A DNA stretch of 64,000 nucleotides from Corallium rubrum (taxonomy: Eukaryota; Cnidaria; Anthozoa; Scleralcyonacea; Coralliidae), in assembly GCA_964035015.1 (NCBI GenBank), contig OZ036004.1:13342427-13406426 (forward strand). Reading direction: 5' to 3'. The translations under genes were made by a program, and so were the position numbers. Of this stretch, positions 22,450 to 32,125 are shown in pieces. The notes under the pieces were generated by a model. That model was not told the DNA's origin, made no database searches, and saw only the letters and a list, made by a program, of their open reading frames with translations. The stretch's first letter is position 1. Every line of letters starts with the position of its first letter.

Positions 22450-22826
22450 TTACAAAAAATAGCATGGAAGTGTTGCAGAATGGAAAATTTCCAACAAGCA
22501 ATGTTTTCTTTCACACGATGTTGTTGGATAGAATGCATTGTGGCTCAGTTGCATCATTAAGTAGTTTACAACACTACCGATTGCATATAGGGTGGTGCAA
22601 AACACAATAACTTTAGGTGTATTGGCTCCATTTTCTTTAACAAGATTTACAATCCAATCTAGTTGTGACAACATACTTGCTTTTGGTACCTTCTCCACAG
22701 CAAATTGTAAATTTGTCCTATTTGGACTGACAAACACTCTTTGGTGATCTCTCATGTTTAAGTTTGTTGACATTTCTTTTTCAGTAGTTTCATCGGCTGT
22801 GCCTGTTAGAGCTAAAAAAGGTGTGC
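22450..22826 (-). CDS. RecQ-type DNA helicase, exon C
   Basis: Acceptor TTGTTTATTTAG precedes 22826. The exon continues in phase from exon B: G-TPFLALTGTADETTEKEM (helicase motif III), then VFVSPNRTNLQFAVEKVPK and PKVIVFCTTLYAIGSVVNYL (motif IV, start of the second RecA-like domain), then a CLLEIFHSAT segment. The exon's 3' limit is uncertain; a GTAATG donor lies near the in-frame stop at about 22450. RecQ helicases unwind duplex DNA 3'-5'. Exons for the rest of domain 2 were not found, so the gene is partial or broken. Confidence 0.6.
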
Positions 22827-22860
22827 CTAAATAAACAAGATTTCGGAAACATATGTTACA

Positions 22861-23451
22861 TTAAGCATTTATTACAGAATCATCCTCAGAAACATAAGAA
22901 AATTTTTCATGATGTCTTACACTGCTAAAGTCAACCGAAAAATTTCGGCTGACTCGAGCGGGATTTGAACTCGCACCTTCGGGATTCCGGTCCGCCGCTC
23001 TACCTGTTGAGCTATCGAGCCGCACAGGGATTGGAGGCAAGTTCTATCCAACTTAAGTGCACGAGATATTCTCGCGACAACTTAACGCTTATCCGTGAGG
23101 ACGTGCAGTGTTTCAATTCTATTACAGAATCATCCTCAGAAACATGAGAAAATTTTTCATGATGTCTTACACTGCTAAAGTCAACCGAAAAATTTCGGCT
23201 GACTCGAGCGGGATTTGAACTCGCACCTTCGGGATTCCGGTCCGCCGCTCTACCTGTTGAGCTATCGAGCCGCACAGGGATTGGAGGCAAGTTCTATCCA
23301 ACTTAAGTGCACGAGATATTCTCGCTCAACAGGTAGAGCGGCGGACCGGAATCCCGAAGGTGCGAGTTCAAATCCCGCTCGAGTCAGCCGAAATTTTTCG
23401 GTTGACTTTAGCAGTGTAAGACATCATGAAAAATTTTCTTAAGCATTTATT
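22861..23451. mobile_element. composite tRNA-derived SINE insertion with 13-bp target duplication
   Basis: Flanked by TTAAGCATTTATT at 22861-22873 and again at 23439-23451. Inside are two direct 250-bp units (starting ATTACAGAATCATCCTCAG at 22871 and 23121), the second shortened, then an inverted partial unit (23326-23438). Each carries a tRNA-like head: in sense orientation GCTCAACAGGTAGAGC (D arm/A box) and GCGAGTTCAAATCCCGC (T arm/B box). The anticodon arm pairs poorly. The element lies in the intron between RecQ exons B and C. Confidence 0.78.
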
Positions 23452-23904
23452 GTCTCAAAGTTCAGTACTAATAAATCACCAATGACTGCATAATTCTTCA
23501 TATAATTAATTTTATAATTAATAACACTTGTTTTATTATTCATTTAAAATAGATTAACCTTAATCCTGGCTTTTGGTCCTGATGTAAATCATCCAATATA
23601 ACTTCTTTCATTATTAAATAATATACATCATCTGTCGGAATTATTTTTCTGTTTTGATTACTACCCGAAATGTGGATGGGCAGTTTAAGTTTGCTTATAA
23701 ATATGCAAAATTAATAGAGACATTGGCCAATCAGAAATTTGAATAAATTTTAAATGAATAAGAAGAATAATAAGTACCAGAGTATTATTAAATCAATCAT
23801 CAATCAGTGCCAGTGACAAACAACTTGCCCATAAAACCTGCAGCAAAAATTTGCCAGTGAACTTCAAATTTAATACTGCACTTACACTGCCTTATTTATT
23901 ATGT

Positions 23905-24207
23905 ATATGCATAACAAAATTACTGCATTCTGATTGGTTGAGAGGAGTACAATTATTTTATAAATTGTACTGAGTGCAGTACAATTAATGATTTAATATT
24001 CTCATGTCTTCTCATACACTCATGCATATAATAAACAAATAATCATATGATATTGCTCTTATAATTAAGGGTTTAGACATACTACTCGTGATATTTGAAT
24101 ATTGTGCCATAAATTGCACTTGACTATCAGCTCATGTATACAATTTTGGCACAATTTTCAAATATCACTCGTGTAAATCCCTAATTACTTGCTATCATAT
24201 GATTACC
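23905..24207. repeat. dispersed repeat (ATTCTGATTGGTTGAGAGGAG family)
   Basis: Starts TATGCATAACAAAATTACTG, then ATTCTGATTGGTTGAGAGGAG. Ends CTATCATATGATTACC after a TTTCAAATATCACTCGTGTA block. Both ends recur, farther apart, at 49013-49915. Confidence 0.6.
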
Positions 24208-24394
24208 TTTATTTATAGTATAATGGTTCTCATCTGATTATAAAGAATAGTATAAAACTTTTTATTTAATTCACCCATTCAATTACAAAATAATCATCTT
24301 GTAGATTCAGTACGCAGCATAATGGGCCCATAATAATTTTATTCCTTTTATTACATATAATAAAAGCTTCATCAAGTTTCATAAATATATTTAC

Positions 24395-24448
24395 CTTGTT
24401 TGCACACTGATCGTAGCATTGCCAGTTTTCCATATGCACTCCGGAATA
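24395..24448 (-). CDS. RecQ-type DNA helicase, exon B
   Basis: 54-nt exon with acceptor GTGTCAAG before 24448 and donor CAAG then GTAAATAT after 24395. It encodes FRSAYGKLAMLRSVCKQ, matching the FR-x-x-(Y/F)-x-x-L-x-x-LR segment that follows motif II in RecQ helicases. It ends with one base of a Gly codon, which exon C completes (G-TPFLALTGTA). Confidence 0.6.
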
Positions 24449-24646
24449 CTTGACACTTATTCCATCTTGCATGCTTTCTATAGAAATTATTGTTTTGTAT
24501 TAAAAGAGAAATTGGATAGCTAAACACCGAAGGCCCAAAAATTTTTCCAGCCAAATCGTGGTCAAACAATTAAGGGAGAATAATTTTAAATACGCAGTAG
24601 TATCTGGTCAGCGATAGTTGGGTGAATGATAAATATTGAAGCTTAC

Positions 24647-25010
24647 CTTTTTCCAGCCCATGTTTCCACGGTATGTGACTCACCCACGACAACTGCAGCG
24701 ATACTCCGATGAAGCATGCTGTTTGTCCGTTTCATTTCGTCCAAAAACTTTGTTTCAATGGCTTTCTCTGCTGTGCAGTAAATAAATTGAGGCGGTGATC
24801 GCAGTACATCCGCAAATGTTTCATCAGAGAGTTCAACTGCTGTGTAGTTAAGCGATTGAAGAGAAGAGATTTGATCATTTATAATACTCTTTAAGGGTGA
24901 GATCACGAGTACGGAACAGCCATCATTAATTCCAGACATTTTCATCATCTCATGCTTCGCCAAAGCATACACGGTAAATATCATACTTTTGCCAAACCCC
25001 AAAGTTTCCA
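24647..25010 (-). CDS. RecQ-type DNA helicase, exon A (domain 1, degenerate DExH)
   Basis: Encodes Walker A (LGFGKSMIF), VLVISPLKSIINDQISSLQ (motif Ia), FIYCTAEKAIETKFLDE (motif Ib region) and motif II as VVVGESHTVETW. The family has DE-x-H here, so the magnesium-binding Asp is Gly. It ends at a good donor, GAAAAAG then GTAAGC. Splicing to exon B leaves the frame off by one base, and the Walker A lead (LETLGFGKS rather than LPTG-x-GKS) also suggests an indel. Probably a decayed gene copy, possibly mobile-element-derived. The upstream exon boundary is not resolved. Confidence 0.6.
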
Positions 25011-25460
25011 GAAATGGAAAAAAAGGTGAAAGATATGATGCAAGTCATAAATCGCAGCTTGTATGTTTCTCCAGTTGTTAGTATGATTCTGCTCTAACGA
25101 TGCATTTTTAGCCAATTCAGAGGACCTAAAGTTCAAAATTTTCTGGCCGCAGCCATACCCCGAATGTCAGCCCTTCGAGTTGCATCAGCAGAATTTCGGA
25201 TTGTTAGAATTTGTTACTGTTGACAATTTGTTGTGTTGACCTTTTGTTTTTGTGTTTCTAATATAGAAATATTAGTCTATTAATGTAAACATACAAACAA
25301 ACAAACTAAGCATGGTCAGCATGGTTTTTTGAGAGTTTTCTGGCTTTCAGAATTCTGTAAATTCTTCCCCCCAAAATGCAGGAAATGGCATTTCAGAGAC
25401 TCTAGATTTCAAAATTTCCCGGGGCATGCCCCCGAACCCCCCTAAAATTTTCAAGCATCT

Positions 25461-25674
25461 TTAACTCATTCCTGTCCGGGGGCTTCCCCAGAGGTGAATA
25501 AAATCGTCTGGCGTTAGCCAGAATAAAATACTAAAGACCGATTCGGACAAGAAAGAGTTAAAGAGATAGTGTATAACTCATTCCTGTCCGGGGGCTTCCC
25601 CAGAGGTGAATAAAATCGTCTGGCGTTAGCCAGAATAAAATACTAAAGACCGATTCGGACAAGAAAGAGTTAAT
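25461..25674. mobile_element. two adjacent ~100-bp MITEs
   Basis: Two nearly identical direct copies (about 25461-25561 and 25573-25674), each beginning TAACTCATTCCTGTCCG and ending CGGACAAGAAAGAGTTA, which are inverted repeats. Spacer only 11 bp. A diverged copy lies in both halves of the segmental duplication (about 33406-33490 and 55480-55563). Confidence 0.75.
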
Positions 25675-27081
25675 AAGCGCTTGCTTTTTTATCCCCTCTT
25701 TCATGCCGCCGTGGGGGAGTGCCTAGCTCCCCAATACAAAAATCGCTCCGCGGTCCCTGATCTGGAACTGAATAAAAATCAGAAAATTTGAAGAAATGTG
25801 ACACAATATGGCTATACGCGATCCCGGGGCCTGAGCCTAGCAGCAATACCTTCCCAGGATGCAATTCTAGCTGTCTGTGTGTGTGTGTGTGTAATAACTT
25901 CAAGCCAACTGAGTTAGCCTAAACACGGCAATACCGTAAAAAATTGCCTTCTATTAATTAGGAAATTTCAAGGAAATAACATCTCATTTACAGGAAATTT
26001 CAGGAAATTTTAAGACCGGAGCAGGAAATTTGGATATTGCATTGTGAGGATATTGCAAAACACTCAAGCAAGATTTCGCCGACATAGTGGCTCCCGCTGA
26101 CAGGTCAGCAGTCACAAAATTTGTTAAAAAATTGTAAAATGGCGAAAGCTCCCTCGATAAGCTATATATAGCTTTTGCGGCAATCGTTGTAATCAAAATG
26201 TGGTATACATAAAAAAAAATAGAGAGATATAGAGATTTATACAACCTAAGAAAAACAAACAATCTGACTGGCTAAGAACTATGCGTTATTAAAGTACTCA
26301 TGCACAACTGACGTAACGAAGTCGCAAAAAAATGTTGTTTTATAAAAATTTGATCAAATTACACGTTTGAAGATGCAACTTGGTAAAAAATAAAGTGCAT
26401 TTCAACTGTCTGAGGATTACACATATCACTCAGTGATGAGCATATTAAAATTATCGACATAAATACGGTTATTTAATACCTTCGTCTCCGGCGCACAACT
26501 CTATCTACTCCACAGCTTCAGGAATGTTCTGATACAATTTCCATTCCTCTTCATGGAAATACTGTTCAGCCATTCAAATCCAGGAGATATCAGCCATTGT
26601 CAACAAGATTTCCAAACACAGAACATATAATTTCGCTGGTTAGTATGCGTGCTTCTCGGCCTTCTCCAACAATAAACGCTTTCCCAGCTGAATTGGCAGC
26701 ATAAAAAGCGTCAAAATATACATGGGACAGCAAGATACAGTCCAGAAGAACTAATCGGTTTGTTCAACGATAAATAATTTGGATGGAAATGCCGACGAAG
26801 ACACGAAGTTTGAACTTTTAATAAACTTTCAATTTTGTAAACAATGTTATGATCACGATTTGCATAAATTATACGTGACGTAAACGGAAGCCGAAAAATT
26901 AGCCAATCAGGACAGCCTTATATCTTCTGTCGCCCAATCAGATTGCTTTATTTGTATAGATCACTTATATGAGGTAATTAAACCTGAATTGAAATTTTAC
27001 GTCCTTTTCAATAGCCCTGCCGGTTCGACGATTCAAAAATATCAAACATTTCTTATTAAAATAATAAAATTTGATGTATAA
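25675..27081. other. intergenic, no gene seen
   Basis: Contains a (GT)n at about 25876-25892 and otherwise A/T-rich sequence with no coding signal I can support. Confidence 0.45.
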
Positions 27082-27267
27082 AACAAATAGATGACACTTT
27101 TCCGTGCGTGAGTACTGTAATAACGCGCAGAAGACGTCACAGCGTGTAAAGAAGAACAGTCACACCACTGGACTACGTCTCGTGTCGTACTTTTTTGTTC
27201 TTTACACACTGTGACGTCATCTGTGCGTTATTACAGTACACACGCACGGAAAAATGTCATCTATTTG

Positions 27268-27269
<2 letters not shown>
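27082..27269. mobile_element. foldback MITE-like element
   Basis: Inverted arms of about 75 bp: AACAAATAGATGACACTTTT (27082) against AAAAATGTCATCTATTTGTT (ending 27269), including CTGTAATAACGCGCAGA and GACGTCACAG blocks. It directly abuts the (AT)n at 27270-27307. Confidence 0.75.
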
Positions 27270-27309
<40 letters not shown>

Positions 27310-27582
27310 TCGTGTGTATTTATTAATCTCAAATGAATTAAAATTCAGTAAATGTATACAATTTGTGGGTTTCAAACTCACCATCAAATCCTCAGCTTTC
27401 GGCTCTTATACTCGACGTCTTATAGGTGGTGTGCAACCAATCCCTTGAGATTCGAAGGACAAAGATATTTTCGCCATGTTGAATGATATTATAATTGCAG
27501 ATGATTAAAAGGTTAAAACGTCAACCAGCAATACGAGTCGAAACTCACGAAAGCTAGAATTTAAATAAAACGTGATAAAGCC

Positions 27583-27735
27583 TGTTACAATAAGACATTC
27601 ATTGTAAACCTCGCCCCCCTGCATGTAGACCTCGGTATGTATCACGTGAACAATGTAGCGTGGTCATTCGTATGTAAGAGAGCTTAGGAGCAGGGTTTAC
27701 AGAGTTACGTGCAATAATAAAGATAACTTGAAACA
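27583..27735 (+). repeat. 5' LTR
   Basis: 153 bp from TGTTACAATAAG to CTTGAAACA, matching the 3' LTR base for base as far as I can read. Contains AATAAAGATAAC near its end, a possible poly(A) signal. Confidence 0.95.
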
Positions 27736-27754
27736 TGATGTCAGGAGTAGGATT
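27736..27754 (+). promoter_or_regulatory. primer binding site, tRNA-Leu-like
   Basis: Directly after the LTR: TGATGTCAGGAGTAGGATT, complementary to the 3' end of a metazoan tRNA-Leu (CAG type, ...CCCACTCCTGACA-CCA) with two mismatches. Confidence 0.6.
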
Positions 27755-27762
27755 GTATTAAC

Positions 27763-28776
27763 TTGTTTTACAACATGGCAGGGAAATTTTGTCCGCCAAA
27801 AGAGCTGAATTTTACGGGAAATCTGAGCCAAAACTGGAGCAAATGGAAGAAGGAATTTAATCTGTATTTGACAGCGACTGAATCGCACGAGAAATCTGAT
27901 GCTGTGAAAACCTCCCGACTGTTAACTGCGATTGGCGAAAAAGCAAGGGATGTATACTACACATTTACATTCGACGAAGAAGGTGATGAGATGAAGTTGA
28001 ATTTAGTCCTAAAGAAATTTGACGAATATATGTCCCCCAAGAAGAATATTACTTATATGCGATACAGGTTCTTTTCATACAGTCAAGTTGAAGGTCAGCC
28101 TATTGATGAATATATCACTGAGTTAAAATCCCGAAGCGAACAGTGTGAGTTTGGCGATTTAAAGAACAGCTTGATTAGAGATAAAGTAGTGCTTGGTGTG
28201 AATAGCAAAAAAGTACAAGAACGATTGCTTCGAGAGACCGAATTGACCCTGGAAAAAGCCATACAGATTTGCCGCGCCGCCGAGAACGTCAAGATGCAAA
28301 CTAAGGAAATGAAAGGTGCTACGAATTCAGAAATCGAAACGAACATTGATCTCGTGCATAGAAAGTCGACAACAGGAGATGGTCGTCCGAAATCGCTATC
28401 AACGACAAAACAAGGGCGCAGAAAGATTAAAAATTGTAAATATTGTGGGCTGAGTGAGCACGAATATGGCAAATGTCCAGCGTACAAGCGTCAGTGCAAT
28501 AAATGTGGAAAGTTCAATCACTTTGCTTCGGTTTGCCAATCAAAATCCGTGAGACATGTGGAAAAACAAAGTCATAGTCAGGGAGTTGAGTCCAATTCGT
28601 CAAACAGTGAGGATGAAGAATCAGAGTTCACCTTTATATCAGGTATCAAAGCCATCAACGAAGAAATTCAAGAGGATCACATTTCAAATGACATAAATAA
28701 TCCTCAAGCAGACGACGTCGACAGTGAAGAATTTTTTGTCAATACCCTCGAACCCGATCAATCCACCGATGGCTAA
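27763..28776 (+). CDS. gag: Gag-like nucleocapsid protein of the Gypsy element
   Basis: 337 codons. A helical capsid-like region (W-x-x-W-K-x-E-F near residues 25-32; YMRYRFFSYSQVEGQPIDEY ~98-117) is followed by a basic linker and two CCHC zinc knuckles (C-x2-C-x4-H-x4-C) at about 225-238 and 245-258, then an acidic tail. It binds and packages element RNA. Translation may start at 27763 or at the in-frame ATG 27775 (MAGKF). The last 49 bases overlap the opening of the pol frame, which is -1 relative to gag. Confidence 0.9.
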   Translation: MFYNMAGKFCPPKELNFTGNLSQNWSKWKKEFNLYLTATESHEKSDAVKTSRLLTAIGEKARDVYYTFTFDEEGDEMKLNLVLKKFDEYMSPKKNITYMRYRFFSYSQVEGQPIDEYITELKSRSEQCEFGDLKNSLIRDKVVLGVNSKKVQERLLRETELTLEKAIQICRAAENVKMQTKEMKGATNSEIETNIDLVHRKSTTGDGRPKSLSTTKQGRRKIKNCKYCGLSEHEYGKCPAYKRQCNKCGKFNHFASVCQSKSVRHVEKQSHSQGVESNSSNSEDEESEFTFISGIKAINEEIQEDHISNDINNPQADDVDSEEFFVNTLEPDQSTDG

Positions 28777-31700
28777 CGACTCTAGATACTTGTGGAACTT
28801 CTGTATCTTATATGCTTGATTCTGGTGCTCAGGTGAACGTTCTTCCAGAGCGTATTTACAATTCCTTGCAAAAGAAGCCACGTTTGCACCGCACGAAGAT
28901 TAAACTCACAGCGTACGATGGTGGAAACATCCCCGTTAAGGGTAAGTGTATTGCTTTTGTTACTAAAGGATCCAACAAATCATATCCCGTACAGTTTGTG
29001 GTGGTACCAACCAAATCAACTGCCATCATTGGCCTTGAGACATGTGAGAAACTCAATTTAATAAAGCGTGTATTTAATATTAACGACAAATATTCGCATC
29101 TCCTTGACAACTATGAAGATATTTTTGGAGACATTGGTTGCCTACCAGGTGAATACCACATCAATGTGGATCCTACCATCAAGCCCGTTGTCCATCCTGC
29201 GAGAAGGGTTCCTTTTGCCTTGAAAGATAAACTCAAAGCAGAATTGAACAGGATGGTATCACTTGAAGTTATCGAGAAAGTTGATAAACCCACCAATTGG
29301 GTGAACAGCATTGTAATCGTGGAGAAATCCAATGGTGATATTAGAATATGTTTAGATCCCAAAGATTTGAATCGAGCTGTTAAACGCGAGTTCTCACAAA
29401 TGCCTACAGCAGAAGAAATAACGTCACAAATGTCTGGAGCTCAAGTCTTCAGTAAGCTCGATGCGAGTGCAGGTTATTGGCAAATAAAGCTGGACGAGTC
29501 ATCATCTGACTTGTTGGCCTTCAATACCCCATTTGGTCGGTATAAATTCAAGAGACTACCTTTCGGAGTCCACTGTGCCAGTGAAGTGTTCAGCAAGCGT
29601 ATTTCAGAGCTAATAGATGGCCTCGAAGGTGTTGCTCATATCCAGGATGATATCATCATTTGGGGAACTGATCAACAAGAGCATGACAACAGATTGGAAA
29701 TGGTTCTACATAGGATCAAAGCTTCTGGTCTAAAGCTGAATAAAAAGAAATGTGAGTTTGGTATTCGTGAAATTAAGTATGTTGGTCACATCTTCTCTGA
29801 CAAGGGACTGCGAGTCGACCCTTCAAAAGTTGAAGCAATTGGAAGCATGCCCATTCCTCAAAGTGTAGCAGAATTACACCGTTTTCTTGGTATGGTGGCG
29901 TATCTAGGAAAGTTCATACCTAGCCTCTCCAGCAAAACATCTGATTTAAGAGAGTTGTTAAAGAAGGATGAGGATTGGAACTGGTCTGACAAACATACGC
30001 AGCAATTCAAGGCACTACAGCAACTAGTTACAAACAGTCCTGTATTGAAATATTTTGATCCTAAATTACCCATCAAAGTCTCTGTCGATGCAAGTAAAGC
30101 AGGACTTGGTGCTGTACTCCTCCAGCTTCATGATGAAACCTGGTGCCCTGTTGCATATGCCAGTCGTGCATTAACCAAATCAGAGCAGAATTACAGCCAA
30201 ATTGAAAAGGAAACTTTGGCAGCAGTTTTTGGAACTGAACATTTTAACCAATATGTATATGGTCAGAAGTTTCTGGTTGAATCTGACCATAAGCCATTAC
30301 AAACCATCCTCAAGCGTAACATCAACTATGCACCTCCACGTATTCAGCGTATGCTTCTCCGTTTGCAAAAGTATGACTTGGAGCTGTACTTTACACCCGG
30401 CAGTACAATTCCAGTAGCTGATACCTTGTCAAGAGCCTTCCTGCCAGGATCTGCACCAATGACTGAATCAGTGTTTGATTACCAAGTACATATGTTATTA
30501 TCATACTTGCCAATATCCGAAGCCAAGTTAAAAGAGATCCAGTCTGCAACTGCAAGAGATGGTGCACTTCAGGAAGTAAAGAAGTTTATTTTGAACGGTT
30601 GGCCAGAAAACAAGAGTACCCTTCCAAGAGAGGTCATGCCATACTTTCAGTTTCGGTCAGAACTGTCAACTGTAGATGGCCTAGTCTTTAAAGAAGACAG
30701 AGTAATCATACCCTCAGCAATGCGCAGAGAAATAAAAGAGAAACTCCATCAGGGGCATTTGGGCATTGAAAAGTGCAAGGCGAGAGCCCGCCAGGTGGTA
30801 TTTTGGCCAGGAATCAATGCTGAAATTTCTGAAATGGTAACAAAATGTGGTGCATGCATTGAGAATCAACGGTATCAACAGAAAGAGCCTCTTATATCAC
30901 ACAAAGTTTCTACAGATCCGTGGTACAAAGTTGGCATGGACTTGTTTTCATACAGAAACAAGGATTATTTGGTAGTTGTAGACTACTATTCGAACTACCC
31001 AGAAGTATGTTCCCTAAGTAATACCTCGAGCTCGACCATAATATCTCATGCAAAGTCAATCTTTGCACGTCACGGCATCCCAAAAGTGGTAATTTCTGAC
31101 AATGGGCCTCAGTTCTCAAGTGTGGAATTCAAACAGTTTGCAGTTTCTTGGGAATTCAAACATGTAACTTCAAGTCCCAAGCATCCTAAATCAAATGGTA
31201 TGGCCGAGAGTGCAGTGAAAGTTGTCAAAAAGTTGTTCAAAAAAGCCTCTCGCCAAGGTGAAGACCCCTATCTGGCTCTTTTAGCACATCGATCTACGCC
31301 GAGTACTAACGATGACAGATCACCCGCCGAGAAGCTTATGGGTCGAAGTGTTCGAACCCTACTGCCGGATCTAAGGAGAATGGTTTCTAAACAAGGAAGA
31401 AGAAATCATCAACTTCCCGCAAAGTTTCAACCAAGACATCTGGAAAGAGTGAAACATCATCATGACCGTAACAGCAAGCAATTGCCAGATATTCCAGTGG
31501 GATCTACGGTTCGCATTCAAGAGAAAGGTACATGGCCATTGAAAGCCAAAGTCTTAAAGAAAGCAGATACTCCCAGGTCTTTTGTGCTTGAAACAGAAAA
31601 AGGAACGATACGTCGAAGGAATCGTCAAGATCTACTGATGACCAATGAACAATTCCTAAGTGTGCCAAATGATGACATTCCATTATCCGAGCCCCCCGAT

Positions 31701-31868
31701 AGCAGCACAGCTCCAAATGATACAACTGAAGTGATACAGAACAACGTTCCTGTGGACATCCCACACAACAGCTCACCCACGCATCAACCATGTTCTCCCA
31801 CTGTCTCTTATCGGACACGTTTACGCACATCTACGAATCCACCAAAGCGTTTGGGTTTTGATGGATAA
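28728..31868 (+). CDS. pol: Pol polyprotein (PR-RT-RNaseH-IN) of the Gypsy element
   Basis: The frame opens at 28728 inside gag; the first ATG is 28812. Numbering from that Met: aspartic protease LDSGAQVNVLP (Asp ~3); reverse transcriptase with motif A KLDAS (~216-219), RLPFGV (~248-253) and IQDD (~277-280) in the YxDD position; RNase H VDASKAG (Asp ~426) and ESDHKPL (Asp ~492); integrase H-x2-H/C-x2-C zinc finger (~646-682) and catalytic Asp ~710, Asp ~763, Glu ~799 (D-D-35-E); then a GPY/F-like C-terminal region (VGSTVRIQEKGTWPLKAKV) and a Pro/Ser-rich tail. No chromodomain seen. No stop or frameshift. Probably made as a Gag-Pol fusion by -1 frameshifting. Confidence 0.93.
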   Translation, partial: RIFCQYPRTRSIHRWLTTLDTCGTSVSYMLDSGAQVNVLPERIYNSLQKKPRLHRTKIKLTAYDGGNIPVKGKCIAFVTKGSNKSYPVQFVVVPTKSTAIIGLETCEKLNLIKRVFNINDKYSHLLDNYEDIFGDIGCLPGEYHINVDPTIKPVVHPARRVPFALKDKLKAELNRMVSLEVIEKVDKPTNWVNSIVIVEKSNGDIRICLDPKDLNRAVKREFSQMPTAEEITSQMSGAQVFSKLDASAGYWQIKLDESSSDLLAFNTPFGRYKFKRLPFGVHCASEVFSKRISELIDGLEGVAHIQDDIIIWGTDQQEHDNRLEMVLHRIKASGLKLNKKKCEFGIREIKYVGHIFSDKGLRVDPSKVEAIGSMPIPQSVAELHRFLGMVAYLGKFIPSLSSKTSDLRELLKKDEDWNWSDKHTQQFKALQQLVTNSPVLKYFDPKLPIKVSVDASKAGLGAVLLQLHDETWCPVAYASRALTKSEQNYSQIEKETLAAVFGTEHFNQYVYGQKFLVESDHKPLQTILKRNINYAPPRIQRMLLRLQKYDLELYFTPGSTIPVADTLSRAFLPGSAPMTESVFDYQVHMLLSYLPISEAKLKEIQSATARDGALQEVKKFILNGWPENKSTLPREVMPYFQFRSELSTVDGLVFKEDRVIIPSAMRREIKEKLHQGHLGIEKCKARARQVVFWPGINAEISEMVTKCGACIENQRYQQKEPLISHKVSTDPWYKVGMDLFSYRNKDYLVVVDYYSNYPEVCSLSNTSSSTIISHAKSIFARHGIPKVVISDNGPQFSSVEFKQFAVSWEFKHVTSSPKHPKSNGMAESAVKVVKKLFKKASRQGEDPYLALLAHRSTPSTNDDRSPAEKLMGRSVRTLLPDLRRMVSKQGRRNHQLPAKFQPRHLERVKHHHDRNSKQLPDIPVGSTVRIQEKGTWPLKAKVLKKADTPRSFVLETEKGTIRRRNRQDLLMTNEQFLSVPNDDIPLSEPPDSSTAPNDTTEVIQNNVPVDIPHNSSPTHQPCSPTVSYRTRLRTSTNPPKRLGFDG

Positions 31869-31957
31869 TACCATCATACTGTACATATGCTTAATCTAGC
31901 TAAACTGATATTCGGGACATTATCTTTAAACTATTTCATTTTGTTAATGTTTTGTTA

Positions 31958-31967
31958 GAAAGGGGGA
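31958..31967 (+). promoter_or_regulatory. polypurine tract
   Basis: AGAAAGGGGGA-type purine run directly before the 3' LTR, the expected plus-strand primer site. Confidence 0.8.
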
Positions 31968-32120
31968 TGTTACAATAAGACATTCATTGTAAACCTCGCC
32001 CCCCTGCATGTAGACCTCGGTATGTATCACGTGAACAATGTAGCGTGGTCATTCGTATGTAAGAGAGCTTAGGAGCAGGGTTTACAGAGTTACGTGCAAT
32101 AATAAAGATAACTTGAAACA
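31968..32120 (+). repeat. 3' LTR
   Basis: 153 bp, appears identical to the 5' LTR; followed by the AAGCC target duplicate. Confidence 0.95.
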
Positions 32121-32125
32121 AAGCC

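Larger units (their letters stand above)
27583..32120 (+). mobile_element. intact Ty3/Gypsy LTR retrotransposon
   Basis: 4,538 bp, TG...CA ends, 5-bp target duplication AAGCC (27578-27582 and 32121-32125). The LTRs (27583-27735 and 31968-32120) appear identical, and gag and pol are open throughout. The empty site is visible in the second segmental-duplication copy near 53975, where GATAAAACCCATGCACAA is uninterrupted. Insertion therefore post-dates or accompanied divergence of the two copies and is recent. The domain order PR-RT-RH-IN is that of Ty3/Gypsy; I do not assign a clade with confidence. Confidence 0.95.

Noticed and set aside
23012-23442. Open frames with SSTGRAADRNPEGASSNPARV-like translations
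   Set aside because: They are read-throughs of tRNA-like SINE sequence, a frequent false annotation in animal genomes.
27304-27480. Hammerhead motif (minus-strand CTGAGGA ... GAAACC) at the duplication edge
   Set aside because: No complementary stem II or stem I; the core letters match by chance.
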